From NCBI RefSeq assembly GCF_019091135.1, contig NZ_JAGXJW010000008.1:99941-163940 (forward strand): a DNA stretch of 64,000 nucleotides, written 5' to 3'. This DNA comes from Cohnella sp. GbtcB17. GTDB taxonomy: Bacteria > Bacillota > Bacilli > Paenibacillales > Paenibacillaceae. Below the pieces are notes generated by a model. The model saw nothing but the letters and a program-made list of their open reading frames with translations. It was not told where the DNA came from and ran no database searches. The translations under genes and the position numbers were made by a program. This document shows positions 17,172-25,677 of this stretch, piece after piece; position 1 is the stretch's first letter; every line of letters starts with the position of its first letter.

Positions 17172-17179
17172 TGTATACA
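17172..17179. promoter_or_regulatory. TGTATACA palindrome upstream of the dehydratase operon (candidate GntR operator)
   Basis: The perfect palindrome TGTATACA (within TTGTATACAT) lies in the short gap between the GntR gene end and the dehydratase start. FCD-type GntR regulators often bind TNGTATACNA-like sites, and one is encoded next door. No clear promoter boxes were found beside it. Confidence 0.45.
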
Positions 17180-17207
17180 TCAGCGAGCGCTTCGGCACTT
17201 CAGAGCT

Positions 17208-17843
17208 TCAGAGCATGATCTGCTTCACGAATTCGATATGGTCGCGAATCAGTCGTTCGCTGAGCGACGGGTCGTCGCCGGCCAGCGCGTCCCGAATGCG
17301 GCGATGCTCCTCCAGACTGCCCCACAGCCGGCTTTTGTTTTTGTAAAACGTCGTTCGCACGGCCATCAGAAACTTGTCCTGAATACGGGACATCGCGTCC
17401 GCGTATTCTTCGTTGGCCAGCCCGGCGATGATCGCCTCGTGGAACTGCCGGTCCAGCTCGACATAGCCGACGATGTCCTCGCGCCCCGCCGCTTCCGCCT
17501 GCTTGTCCAGATTTTCGCCCAGTCTGTCGAAAAAAGCGCTGTCCATGTTGCCCGTCAGCCTGACGACCGCGAACGTCTCGAGCGAGAGCCGCAGCTCATA
17601 GATGTCCATAATCTTCTTCAGTGAAATCTCCTGTACGACAAAGCCCTGATTCGGCATCAGCTTCACCAGTCCCATCATCTCCAGCCGGTCCAGTGCCGAC
17701 CGAATCGGCGTCTTGCTCATCTGCAGCGTCTCACTGAGCCTCCGCTCGGACAGGAACGTCCCTCCGCCCCAGTCGCCCTGCACGATCCGCTCTTTGATTT
17801 GCCGAAAAGCCGCGTCCCTTAAAGTCGTACCAATCTCGGGCAT
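17208..17843 (-). CDS. GntR-family transcriptional regulator, FadR/FCD subfamily
   Basis: 211 residues. The N-terminal winged helix-turn-helix is in FRQIKERIVQGDWGGGTFLS and SETLQMSKTPIRSALDRLEMMGLV at about 13-60. The C-terminal FCD ligand domain follows, with an Asp/His metal-type pattern (YVELDRQFHEAIIAG and a late EEHRRIRDAL). FCD regulators respond to sugar acids or other carboxylates, which suits the dehydratase operon immediately downstream on the same strand. It is divergent from a second GntR gene, and the 88-bp gap between them contains a palindrome at 17879-17891. Confidence 0.9.
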   Translation of the reverse strand: MPEIGTTLRDAAFRQIKERIVQGDWGGGTFLSERRLSETLQMSKTPIRSALDRLEMMGLVKLMPNQGFVVQEISLKKIMDIYELRLSLETFAVVRLTGNMDSAFFDRLGENLDKQAEAAGREDIVGYVELDRQFHEAIIAGLANEEYADAMSRIQDKFLMAVRTTFYKNKSRLWGSLEEHRRIRDALAGDDPSLSERLIRDHIEFVKQIML

Positions 17844-17878
17844 CGTCTCTCGATCTTCCTTTCCGATGGCGCATGTTC

Positions 17879-17891
17879 TATGATTATCATA
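17879..17891. promoter_or_regulatory. TATGATTATCATA palindrome between divergent GntR genes (candidate operator)
   Basis: Perfect 6-bp arms around one base, almost exactly midway between the two divergent starts (36 and 41 bp away). A single site could serve both regulator genes. It differs from the TGTATACA site, so the two regulators may have different targets. Confidence 0.4.
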
Positions 17892-17931
17892 CTCGATTCA
17901 TCGAATCTCGCGAGAGAGAAGGACTTGAAGT

Positions 17932-18561
17932 ATGGGCAAACCGACCCTGCGCCAACAAGCTTACGCCCGCATCCTGGACATGATCGAGACCGGAGAATGC
18001 CCGATGGGCTCGGTCACGTCGGAGATTCGGCTCGGTCGCCGGCTCGACATGAGCCGTACGCCGGTCCGCGCCGCGCTGCAGCAGCTCGAGCTCGAAGGCT
18101 ATGTGCGAATCGCCTCCAAGCACGGCGTGCTGATCCTCGACTCCTCGTCGCAGCGCGTCGGGGATCTGCTCGAGCTGATCGCCTCGATGGCGTTGTTCGC
18201 CGTCGGCGCCGCGTCTCCTGCCGAACAGGATACGCTGCGGGCGTGGTCGCACGGCATGATGGATACGTACCGCGCCTTGAGCGGCGGCGAGCCTGAGGAC
18301 TGCGGCGCCTTGGCCGCGTTCGAATACGAGCTGCTGAACGGACTGATCCTGCGCTGCAACAATAGCGAGATGGCCAAAGCCTTTCAAACGTACGCTTCCC
18401 GCCTGTTCTGGCATCGCAACGTGGCGCGGTGGCAGGCGCCTCATGCCGTCCGGACCCGCGTGCAGGTCGCGAAGCTGATCGAGGCGGTCGCTGCCGGCCC
18501 GGAGCCGTTTCGGATGGCGCTGCTCGACTACGTGCATATGCTCAAGCTGACGTGGCGGTAG
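17932..18561 (+). CDS. Second GntR-family regulator, divergent, with shortened ligand domain
   Basis: 209 residues starting after AGAAGGA. The winged helix-turn-helix is clear: LRQQAYARILDMIETGECPM and LGRRLDMSRTPVRAALQQLELEGYV. The C-terminal part is helical and of FCD size, but I cannot see the usual Asp-His-His metal set: the equivalent region reads AFEYELLNGLILRC, without the D-x-x-x-H pattern present in the neighbouring GntR protein. It may bind a different ligand or none. The lactonase gene starts 111 bp downstream on the same strand, so the two could form a unit. Confidence 0.85.
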   Translation: MGKPTLRQQAYARILDMIETGECPMGSVTSEIRLGRRLDMSRTPVRAALQQLELEGYVRIASKHGVLILDSSSQRVGDLLELIASMALFAVGAASPAEQDTLRAWSHGMMDTYRALSGGEPEDCGALAAFEYELLNGLILRCNNSEMAKAFQTYASRLFWHRNVARWQAPHAVRTRVQVAKLIEAVAAGPEPFRMALLDYVHMLKLTWR

Positions 18562-18672
18562 CGCGTTCGGGCGAATCTTTTTTTAGAAACACGTATATTG
18601 CGGCTTGAGCGCGGCGCGGCATGCATGTTAAGTTAAGCGCAAGCAATCATTTGTTCATGGAGGTTGGAGACG

Positions 18673-19566
18673 ATGACCGCAGATGCGAAAATAACGGTCG
18701 AGCTCGTCAGCGACGCGCAAGCCCGGTTGGGCGAAGGCCCCGTATGGGACGCGCGCGACGGAAAGCTGTACTGGGTCGACATTTTGTCCCACCGCGTACA
18801 TATTCATCATCCGCAGGAGCCGGCCGGCGACGGCGCGATGGAGCTGGCGCCCTATGTCAGCTCCATCGTGCCGCGGCGCTCGGGCGGGTTCGCGCTCACG
18901 CTGCAGGACGGCTTCTACGTCTGCGATTCGGCCGGCGGAGGACTGACGCGGCTCGCGGAGGTTGAAGCGTCCGTGCCCGGCAACCGGTTCAACGACGGCA
19001 AATGCGATCCCGCCGGACGCTACCTGGCGGGCACGATGTCGATGAACGACGAGCCGGGCCGCGGCGCGCTGTACAGCCTGGACGCCGGACATGCCGTCGC
19101 GACGCTTGTCCAAGACGTCGGCATCTCGAACGGACTGGCCTGGTCCGGCGACGGCGCCACGTTGTATTATATCGACACGCCGACGCAGCGCGTGGTCGCC
19201 TTCGACTACGACACGGCGTCGGGCGCCGTCGCGAATCGCCGCGTAGTCGTCGAGGTGCCGACGGACGAGGGCTCGCCCGACGGCATGACCATCGATGCCG
19301 AGGGCATGCTGTGGATTGCCCATTGGGGCGGCTGGCAGGTGTCTCGGTGGAATCCGGCGACCGGCGAGAAGCTGCTGTCCGTGCCGGTGCCCGCCTCGCA
19401 GGTGACCTCCTGCGCTTTCGGCGGCGAGCGGCTGGACCGGCTGTACATCACGACGGCGCGCGCCGGCCTCGGCGAAGCCGAGCTGGCTGAGCAGCCGCAC
19501 GCGGGCGGGCTCTTCTGCGCCGAGGTCGGCGTGCGGGGACTGCCGACTAACCCGTATTTTGGCTAA
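18673..19566 (+). CDS. SMP-30/gluconolactonase/LRE-family lactonase
   Basis: 297 residues of a six-bladed propeller. Family marks: LGEGPVWDARDGKLYWVDI at the N-terminus with the Glu metal ligand, NRFNDGKCDPAGRYLAGTMS in the middle, ISNGLAWSGDGATLYYIDT with an Asn ligand, and SPDGMTIDAEGMLWIAHWGG with the Asp ligand and catalytic-type Asp. These Ca/Zn-dependent enzymes hydrolyse sugar lactones to aldonates. The ATG of MTADAKI was chosen because GGAGG lies nine bases upstream. It would act between the dehydrogenase and the dehydratase of the neighbouring minus-strand cluster. Downstream begins a hairpin repeat array. Confidence 0.9.
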   Translation: MTADAKITVELVSDAQARLGEGPVWDARDGKLYWVDILSHRVHIHHPQEPAGDGAMELAPYVSSIVPRRSGGFALTLQDGFYVCDSAGGGLTRLAEVEASVPGNRFNDGKCDPAGRYLAGTMSMNDEPGRGALYSLDAGHAVATLVQDVGISNGLAWSGDGATLYYIDTPTQRVVAFDYDTASGAVANRRVVVEVPTDEGSPDGMTIDAEGMLWIAHWGGWQVSRWNPATGEKLLSVPVPASQVTSCAFGGERLDRLYITTARAGLGEAELAEQPHAGGLFCAEVGVRGLPTNPYFG

Positions 19567-19580
19567 CCGGCGGGTGCCAC

Positions 19581-19870
19581 GATATCGACAAAATGTCCGC
19601 TAGCTGTTGCGCATCCCACTACCTCGGAGCGGATAGCGGAAAAAGTTCCGCTACTGCACCCAAACCAACTACCTCGGAGCCGAAAGAGGAAGAAAGTTCC
19701 TCTATCGACTCACAAACCAGCTACCCGGGGCCGATAGCGGAAGAAAGTTCCTCTATCGACTCACAAACCAGCTACCTCGGGGCCGATAGCGGAAGAAAGT
19801 TCCTCTATCGGCTCCCAAACCAACTACCTCGGAGCCGATAGCGGAAGAAAGTTCCTCTATCGGCTCCACA
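19581..19870. repeat. Tandem array of about six 51-52-bp units with hairpin core
   Basis: Units spaced 51-52 bp lie between two convergent genes. Each core has arms GATAGCGGAA and TTCCTCTATC separated by GAAAG, with the first copies more degenerate. The linker CAAACCAACTACCTCGGAGCC is kept among copies. With the terminator-like hairpin at 19917-19940 it accounts for most of the 420-bp gap. Confidence 0.9.
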
Positions 19871-19916
19871 CGCTCTGCTCCGCGCCCCGACTCCTCCCCC
19901 ATTGCGCACGCCAATA

Positions 19917-19940
19917 AGCCGCACGGTCCTCCGCGCGGCT
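19917..19940 (-). terminator. Hairpin downstream of the secreted hydrolase gene
   Basis: Ten-base arms (AGCCGCGCGG and CCGTGCGGCT on the minus strand, one G-U pair) around AGGA, followed only by TTATT. It is placed correctly to end the 19987-23256 transcript, but the T-run is weak. Confidence 0.45.
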
Positions 19941-19986
19941 CATCGTCTTGCTATTTCTCAAAGTTACCTACTCACCTAATGTGCGT

Positions 19987-22900
19987 TTAAGGCAGCGCCT
20001 CCAGCTTCGGCTCTCCCCAGAACGCCCAATCGTAGCCATAATCCCCTAGCGAGTCGGTAATCAAGGTGATGACGACGGTTTTGCCCGCATAGGCGGAAAG
20101 GGAGACGCTGAACGGCGTCCACGCGCCGCCGGGCTGCAGATCGTCCGACCACAGCTCGCTGCCGTTGACGGCGACGCGGAAGCCGACACCCTGCGAGTCC
20201 TCCGCGCCGTCCTTGATACCCGCGAAGCCGGTCAGCTTAGCGCCGCCCGCCGGCAGCGTCACGACGTAGTCGATGCGCGTCTGCCCGCGCTGCGGCGGAT
20301 GCGCGTCGAGCCCCTGCTTCTGCACGCCCAGCACGGCGCCGGTGCCCGCCTTGCCGCCGAACGGATCCTGCGGCGGCGCCGTCGTACCGTCCTCGAACTG
20401 CAGGCTCGAATCGAACGGCTGCGCGGACAGCGACAGCGGCAACGTCACGGCACCGCCCGTGCTGTAGATCAGATACACTTGATCGGTCGCAGGCGCCGTG
20501 ACCTTGTAGCGGTTCGTGCCAAGCGACGTATACGTCGCCAGTCCGGACGCCGAAGCCACCGACGCGAGCGGACGCGGGCTGACGAGCGTCAGATCCACAC
20601 TGCGAGCAGCGCCCGTCTGTGCCAGCGCAACATGCGGCGCCACCCAGACGGCGGAGTCGTTGTCGACCGTCGTGCCGGGATGCGTCTCCATGCGGATCGT
20701 GACTTCCTTGCCCTTGAACGACGACAGATCCAGCGATACCGGCGTCGGCGTCGCGCTGTGGCTGAACTGCTCCGCGCTCAGCACCGGACGCGTGGCGGCA
20801 GGCGCAGCCTTTTCCCAGGCATACACCTTAAACGTCACGCCGTCGCTGCTCGCCACGTTCGCCTCCGAGCCGAGCTGGACGCCCGTCTCGAACGTCGGCG
20901 TACGGTCCGCCGGCAGCGTCACGTCGAACTCGAGCCACGTATGCCCGCCCTGCCACACGCCTGAGTACGGCGGATGCGCGAGGATGCGATCGCCCCAATG
21001 CTGCACGGTCCCGCCCTGCGCGAACGAATACGAGAATCCGTTCGTCGAGGAAAAAGAAGTCGCCGTCTGGTGCACGGTACCGTCGGCGAGCTTCTCGCCC
21101 GCGCGAATCGGACCGGCGTAATTCATGAAGTCGACGCTCGCCGGCTGCTGCAAGTCCTGCAGAGAGAGCACGGTATGATTCGTATGGACGGCCACCGACT
21201 TCATCCTGACGTCTGCGGGCATCCCGTCGATATGGAAAGCCGTCTGATCGCGCGGCAGATCAAGATACAAATAAGTCTTATCTGGGTTGAGACCGAACAG
21301 CTCATCACTGTCATACAGATACCAGCCCGGGATCCGTCCCGGCAGCGTCACGCTGTCCGAGCCGTACAAGTAGCGCAGCACGCCGACGTCCCCGCCCGAG
21401 CCCCCGGCCCCGTAAGCGGTCAGCTTTTCCCCGTAGGCATCCCGCTCGTACTTGGCCGACTTTCCGCTTGCCGTCTTGAAGGTGAACAGCGAATCGCCGT
21501 TCCACTGGCTGAAGTCGAGCTGCGGCTTGTTGTCCTGGTACCAGCGCGCCTCCGCGAACAGCTGCGCCATCAGCGGCGACGGGTTCGCGACTTGCGCGTA
21601 GGTCGGCCGGGTCAGCATCGGAACGGCGCCTAGCCGGTTCTGGACGACCTTGTGCCAGGCGATAAAATAGTCCTCGGTCAGCGGATTCGCATGATCGGGG
21701 TGTCCGTAACTGGTCGTATAAGGCGCGAAGATGGCCGAGCTCGCCGGCACGACCTGTTCGATCTTGCTGTCGTCCCAGGTGCCGGTCTGAGAGAAAATGC
21801 CGTACGCGTGCCGCTGCGCGAACGACTCGTATCGGGTCGTGATCTCGTTCAGGCTCTCGCCGCCTAGCGCTACATTAGTAGGCAGCTGCTCTCTCAGCTC
21901 GCGGTGCAGCGCGATGTTGCCCTGCAGCATATTGCGCCCGTCGATCGTGCCGTTGGCATCGTTATACATGAGCAGCGACTGGTCGAGATGAATGCCGTCC
22001 GGATGGAGCGACTGGACGAGCTGCACCATTTTGCCGACGAACAGCGTCCGCCACGCCTGCGAAGCCGGATTGATCTGCGCAAACTTGATGTGACTCGAGC
22101 CCGCGGTGTATTCGGAGAAAACGGGCTGCAGCGAAAAGGGATCCTTGACCTGGTACGGCTGCATGGCCGCAAATGCCGGATTGTTCGGATCGACGCCGAA
22201 AATGTTGACATACAGCATGACCTTGAAGCCGAGCGCCTGCGCCGCCTGAATCTTGGCCGCGATATCGGCCTTCGGCGTGTAGTCCGGGAAGTCGACGTCG
22301 TACGGGTCCTCGCGCCAGCCGGGCACGACGAGCAGCGTCTGCGACGGCTCCACCTCCTGCGCCAGCACATTCAGCGTCTGCGCGTCCTCGAGATCTGTCA
22401 GCACGGTGAACTGTACGTCCTTGGCCCACGCCGGCTGCAGCTTGGACAGCTTGGACAGGTCGAACTTTTTGTCCGCCCAGGTCCGGTACAGTGTAGCCCC
22501 GTTCACCCAGTCTCCCGTATAGGCCTTCAGCCGCCAGCCGGTGGACACGGCCTTGCGCACCTGGGCGAACGGCGCGGGCGCATATGTCTCCACACCGACG
22601 TAAAAGTTGCCGTTCTCATGCTTCACATGCAGCGACTTGAAAAACCGGGCGTCGTCGTCGCCGTGAACAAGCATGCCGCCGCCGCTGCCCTGGATGATGA
22701 ACATCTGCGCTTCCCAGATGTTGGGGTAATCGAACTGCTGGAAGCCGTACGCCGCGTCCGGCGATTCTGCCGTCAGCCGGATGCCGCCCAGCACCGGGAG
22801 GATCAGATCGTAAGTATCGGGCACGACCATTCCCCACTGCACGCCCGAGATGCCGCCCGCCTGCGTATCGGCGTTCTGACTGATCGTGAGCGTGCCGTCG

Positions 22901-23256
22901 TACTTGGTCGCCACGGTCGTCTCGAGCTCGGCCAGGCTCTGGCCGCTGCCCCAAGTCTGTGCGTAGGTCGTATGCCCTTTCTTGACAGTCGAGGCGGAGA
23001 CGGCCGTGTCGTTCCACAAGCCGCTGCCGCCGCCCAGCGTCCGGTGCCGGATGCCGGTTAGCGCCGGGCCGCTTCCCTTGGCCAGCGTCACCGTGCCGTA
23101 GGTAAAATTCAGCGCGCCTGTCGAGGCGTTCAAGGTCACGGCCGGACCTTCGGCCGCAGCCGAATCGCCGCCGGCTAGCGCGCCTCCCCAAACCATGACG
23201 GCGGCAAGCCCCGTCATCATCGTCTTTCTCCACTTCCCGCGCCAACTCGCGTTCAT
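19987..23256 (-). CDS. Secreted multidomain glycoside-hydrolase-like protein (TIM barrel, DUF6259-like)
   Basis: 1,089 residues with a signal peptide (hydrophobic core AAVMVWGGALAG, cleavage near residue 35). Residues 40-275 form a beta-rich N-terminal domain. A TIM-barrel-like region at about 280-640 carries VVPGWREDPYD, GFKVMLYVNIFGVD, GIHLDQSLLMYND (Asp425) and ALGGESLNE (Glu467), spaced like acid/nucleophile pairs of clan GH-A/D enzymes. The C-terminal third has two beta-sandwich, carbohydrate-binding-like modules (around 740-900 and 960-1085). The family call DUF6259-like is from memory of the motif order and is moderate. It is the last gene of system B, 36 bp after GH32, with a GGAAGGGG ribosome site, and would act outside the cell. 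Confidence 0.75.
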   Translation of the reverse strand: MNASWRGKWRKTMMTGLAAVMVWGGALAGGDSAAAEGPAVTLNASTGALNFTYGTVTLAKGSGPALTGIRHRTLGGGSGLWNDTAVSASTVKKGHTTYAQTWGSGQSLAELETTVATKYDGTLTISQNADTQAGGISGVQWGMVVPDTYDLILPVLGGIRLTAESPDAAYGFQQFDYPNIWEAQMFIIQGSGGGMLVHGDDDARFFKSLHVKHENGNFYVGVETYAPAPFAQVRKAVSTGWRLKAYTGDWVNGATLYRTWADKKFDLSKLSKLQPAWAKDVQFTVLTDLEDAQTLNVLAQEVEPSQTLLVVPGWREDPYDVDFPDYTPKADIAAKIQAAQALGFKVMLYVNIFGVDPNNPAFAAMQPYQVKDPFSLQPVFSEYTAGSSHIKFAQINPASQAWRTLFVGKMVQLVQSLHPDGIHLDQSLLMYNDANGTIDGRNMLQGNIALHRELREQLPTNVALGGESLNEITTRYESFAQRHAYGIFSQTGTWDDSKIEQVVPASSAIFAPYTTSYGHPDHANPLTEDYFIAWHKVVQNRLGAVPMLTRPTYAQVANPSPLMAQLFAEARWYQDNKPQLDFSQWNGDSLFTFKTASGKSAKYERDAYGEKLTAYGAGGSGGDVGVLRYLYGSDSVTLPGRIPGWYLYDSDELFGLNPDKTYLYLDLPRDQTAFHIDGMPADVRMKSVAVHTNHTVLSLQDLQQPASVDFMNYAGPIRAGEKLADGTVHQTATSFSSTNGFSYSFAQGGTVQHWGDRILAHPPYSGVWQGGHTWLEFDVTLPADRTPTFETGVQLGSEANVASSDGVTFKVYAWEKAAPAATRPVLSAEQFSHSATPTPVSLDLSSFKGKEVTIRMETHPGTTVDNDSAVWVAPHVALAQTGAARSVDLTLVSPRPLASVASASGLATYTSLGTNRYKVTAPATDQVYLIYSTGGAVTLPLSLSAQPFDSSLQFEDGTTAPPQDPFGGKAGTGAVLGVQKQGLDAHPPQRGQTRIDYVVTLPAGGAKLTGFAGIKDGAEDSQGVGFRVAVNGSELWSDDLQPGGAWTPFSVSLSAYAGKTVVITLITDSLGDYGYDWAFWGEPKLEALP

Positions 23257-23291
23257 CGTCGCATCCCCTTCCGATCGTTGCTTTCCGTGCC

Positions 23292-24779
23292 TTACGGTTC
23301 AAGCAATACGGCTTCGAAGCTTGCGCTGCCTTCGCTGACGAAGAGCCCCCATCCCCCCTCTCGGTGATCGTACAGCCGCGCGCTCATCGCGACCTTGTCG
23401 TCCACGTACACCTCGCAAACCGTGCCGTCGATCACGATGTCGAGCCGGCTGACGACGCCCGGCGTCAACGCGACGGGCCGCTCGAGACCGACCTCGAAGG
23501 GAACGTCTCCCTTTCTCGGCCAGCGATCGAAAACAAGTCGCTGCCGTCCCGGTTCGAGGCGGATCATATAGCCCCGGTCGAGCGCTTCGTCCGTCCGCAG
23601 CAGCACGCCGCAGCCGCGCGTGTCCGCCCCGAAGGTCACGCTCACCGACAGCCTGCATCGGGACGGCAGCGACGATGAAGCGGCAGCCGCGAACGAATCC
23701 GGAGCTTCAGCGGCCGCGGTGCATACACCCGCAGCTTCATCGCTCTCGCCTGCATCCGCCGCTCGAATCGATGTCGCGCTCGCGCCCCCGCTTCCCCCGC
23801 CAATCCGCCAGTTGCCCGCGGACTCCCGCAGCGCAATCTCCGCCGGCCGCGACATCGCCGCCCGCACGGTCTCCGGCATCCGCACAATCAACGAGCCGTC
23901 AGCCTGCTGTGCGAGCTCGTGCACGACCAAATTTCCGCCCCACTGCCAGGTGCCTTCGTCGTGCTCACCCTCCCGCGTCGGATTCCAGCCGAACGCATAG
24001 CGCCGCTCGCCGTCGGTCCACGTTTTCGCCGCATAGAACGCCCGGTTGTCGAACGTGTCGTTCTCCGGCGCCAGCCAGGGACCCGACAGCGACCTGCTCA
24101 TCCGGTAGTGCGTGACGGTGCGGTCGGAAAACGTCGAGTACACGAGATACCACCAGTCCCCCATCCGGAACAAATCCGGGCATTCGTGCGTCGTATACAG
24201 CGACGGCGCCCAGAACGGCTCGCGCACCTCCCAGCCGCTCAGATCCTTCGAGGCGCACAGCGCGACGCAGCCCCGCCTCCGGCTCGGCCCCTCCTTCAGC
24301 CGCGCGGCCAACAGCATCCAGTACTCGCCGGCCTCCTCGTTCCAGAAGACGAACGGATCGCGCCAGTCATGCTGCTCGTAGCGGTCGGCGGGCGCATAGA
24401 AGGCTTCCTCCGGATGTTTGGTCCAGTGAAGCAGATCGGTGCTCGTCGCATGCATGACCGCCTGCTGAAGCTTGCCCTGGGCGGGATAGTGGAAGTTGTT
24501 GCCCGTGTAAAAAATGTGATAAAGCTCGCCGACCTTGAGGATGCAGCCGGTATAAATGTACAGATCCTGTGCCGACTCGCCCCCTCTGGGCAGCACCTCG
24601 CCGTATTCGGTATAGTTCACGAAGTCCTTCGTCCCGAGCAGGAACCAGGGCGTCCCTTCGCCGAAGTTTTCCTTGTCGCGCCAATCCTTCAGATACAGCA
24701 GCTTGAACTCCCCGTCCTCGTAGAACGGGATGACGTCCGCCAGCACGCCGTCCGCCGGCCGGTAAAAAAAGTCGCTCAT
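23292..24779 (-). CDS. Glycoside hydrolase family 32 (fructan/sucrose-type) enzyme, atypical N-terminus
   Basis: 495 residues, five-bladed propeller plus C-terminal beta-sandwich. The triad can be placed: Asp15 in ADVIPFYEDGEFKLLYLKD as nucleophile, Arg140-Asp141-Pro142 (DWRDPFVF) as stabiliser, Glu199 in ECPDLF as acid/base. The classical WMNDPNG start is replaced by GVLADVIPFY, as in a divergent GH32 branch, so activity on beta-fructosides is probable but not certain. There is no signal peptide, so it is cytosolic. The sandwich contains an Ala/Ser/Gly-rich insertion (about residues 330-370). The ATG directly follows the permease stop (TAAATG) with GGAG inside the permease end, so translation is coupled. 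Confidence 0.82.
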   Translation of the reverse strand: MSDFFYRPADGVLADVIPFYEDGEFKLLYLKDWRDKENFGEGTPWFLLGTKDFVNYTEYGEVLPRGGESAQDLYIYTGCILKVGELYHIFYTGNNFHYPAQGKLQQAVMHATSTDLLHWTKHPEEAFYAPADRYEQHDWRDPFVFWNEEAGEYWMLLAARLKEGPSRRRGCVALCASKDLSGWEVREPFWAPSLYTTHECPDLFRMGDWWYLVYSTFSDRTVTHYRMSRSLSGPWLAPENDTFDNRAFYAAKTWTDGERRYAFGWNPTREGEHDEGTWQWGGNLVVHELAQQADGSLIVRMPETVRAAMSRPAEIALRESAGNWRIGGGSGGASATSIRAADAGESDEAAGVCTAAAEAPDSFAAAASSSLPSRCRLSVSVTFGADTRGCGVLLRTDEALDRGYMIRLEPGRQRLVFDRWPRKGDVPFEVGLERPVALTPGVVSRLDIVIDGTVCEVYVDDKVAMSARLYDHREGGWGLFVSEGSASFEAVLLEP

Positions 24780-25661
24780 TTACTCCTTCACGCTCCCCAG
24801 CACGATGCCTTTGACAAAGTATTTTTGCAAAAACGGATACGCCAGCAGGATCGGCAGCGCGCCGACGATAATCTGCGCCGCCTTGGAGGTGCGGGTCGAG
24901 ATCGCCTCCAGCTTGTACAAATCCTCCTGCTTCACGTGAGAAAAGTCGAAGTTAATGATGATCGTCTGCAAATAGGAGGACAACGGATAATGCTCCGGCT
25001 TGTTCATCAGAATCAGGCCGTCGAACCAGGCGTTCCAGTGCCCGACGATCGTGAACAGGCCGACGGTGGCGAGCCCCGGCAGCGACAGCGGGACGTAGAT
25101 CGTCCAGAGCGTGCGCAGATGGCCGGCGCCGTCGATGAAGCACGACTCCTCCAGCTCTTTGGGCAGGCCGCGGAAGAAATTCAGCAGCAGGATGACGTTG
25201 AACACGGGGACCGCGCCGGGAATGACGAGCGCCCACACCGAATCGAGCAGGCCCGTATACTTGATCGTCATGTACCAGGGGACAAGTCCGCCTGCGAAAA
25301 GAATCGTGAAGACGAAGATCCAGACGTAAAACGTGCGCATCCGAAACGTCCTTACGTCCTTGGACAGCGGATACGCGATCATGATCGTCAGCAGCATGTT
25401 GATGGCGGTGCCCAGCAGCACGCGCTCGAGCGTAATGACGAAGGAGCGCATGAATTCGGGCCTGCTGATGATAAAGTCGTACGACTTGAGCGTAAAATCG
25501 ACCGGCCAGAACGTGACCTGCCCGGCGGCGACCGCCGCGCTCTCGCTGAACGACACCGCGAGGACGTGGACGAGCGGCAGGAAGCACAGGACGGCCAGCA
25601 AGCATAGAAACGCGGCGTTCGCCACAAGAAACACTCGTCTGGCCGGGGAGATATGATGCAA
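24780..25661 (-). CDS. Carbohydrate ABC transporter permease, YtcP/LplC type (importer B)
   Basis: 293 residues starting at TTG eight bases after GGAGA. Six hydrophobic segments and the EAA loop (ELEESCFIDGAGHLRTLWTIYVPLSLP) mark the CUT1 permease; it ends VKGIVLGSVKE. It is close to the importer D partner at 52447: both share FVKGIVLGSVKE and the stretch WFDGLI-MNKPEHYPL. Operon order is lipoprotein, LplB permease, this gene, GH32, secreted hydrolase. The ATPase is not encoded here. Confidence 0.9.
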   Translation of the reverse strand: MHHISPARRVFLVANAAFLCLLAVLCFLPLVHVLAVSFSESAAVAAGQVTFWPVDFTLKSYDFIISRPEFMRSFVITLERVLLGTAINMLLTIMIAYPLSKDVRTFRMRTFYVWIFVFTILFAGGLVPWYMTIKYTGLLDSVWALVIPGAVPVFNVILLLNFFRGLPKELEESCFIDGAGHLRTLWTIYVPLSLPGLATVGLFTIVGHWNAWFDGLILMNKPEHYPLSSYLQTIIINFDFSHVKQEDLYKLEAISTRTSKAAQIIVGALPILLAYPFLQKYFVKGIVLGSVKE

Positions 25662-25677
25662 GCGGAATCTCTCCTCT

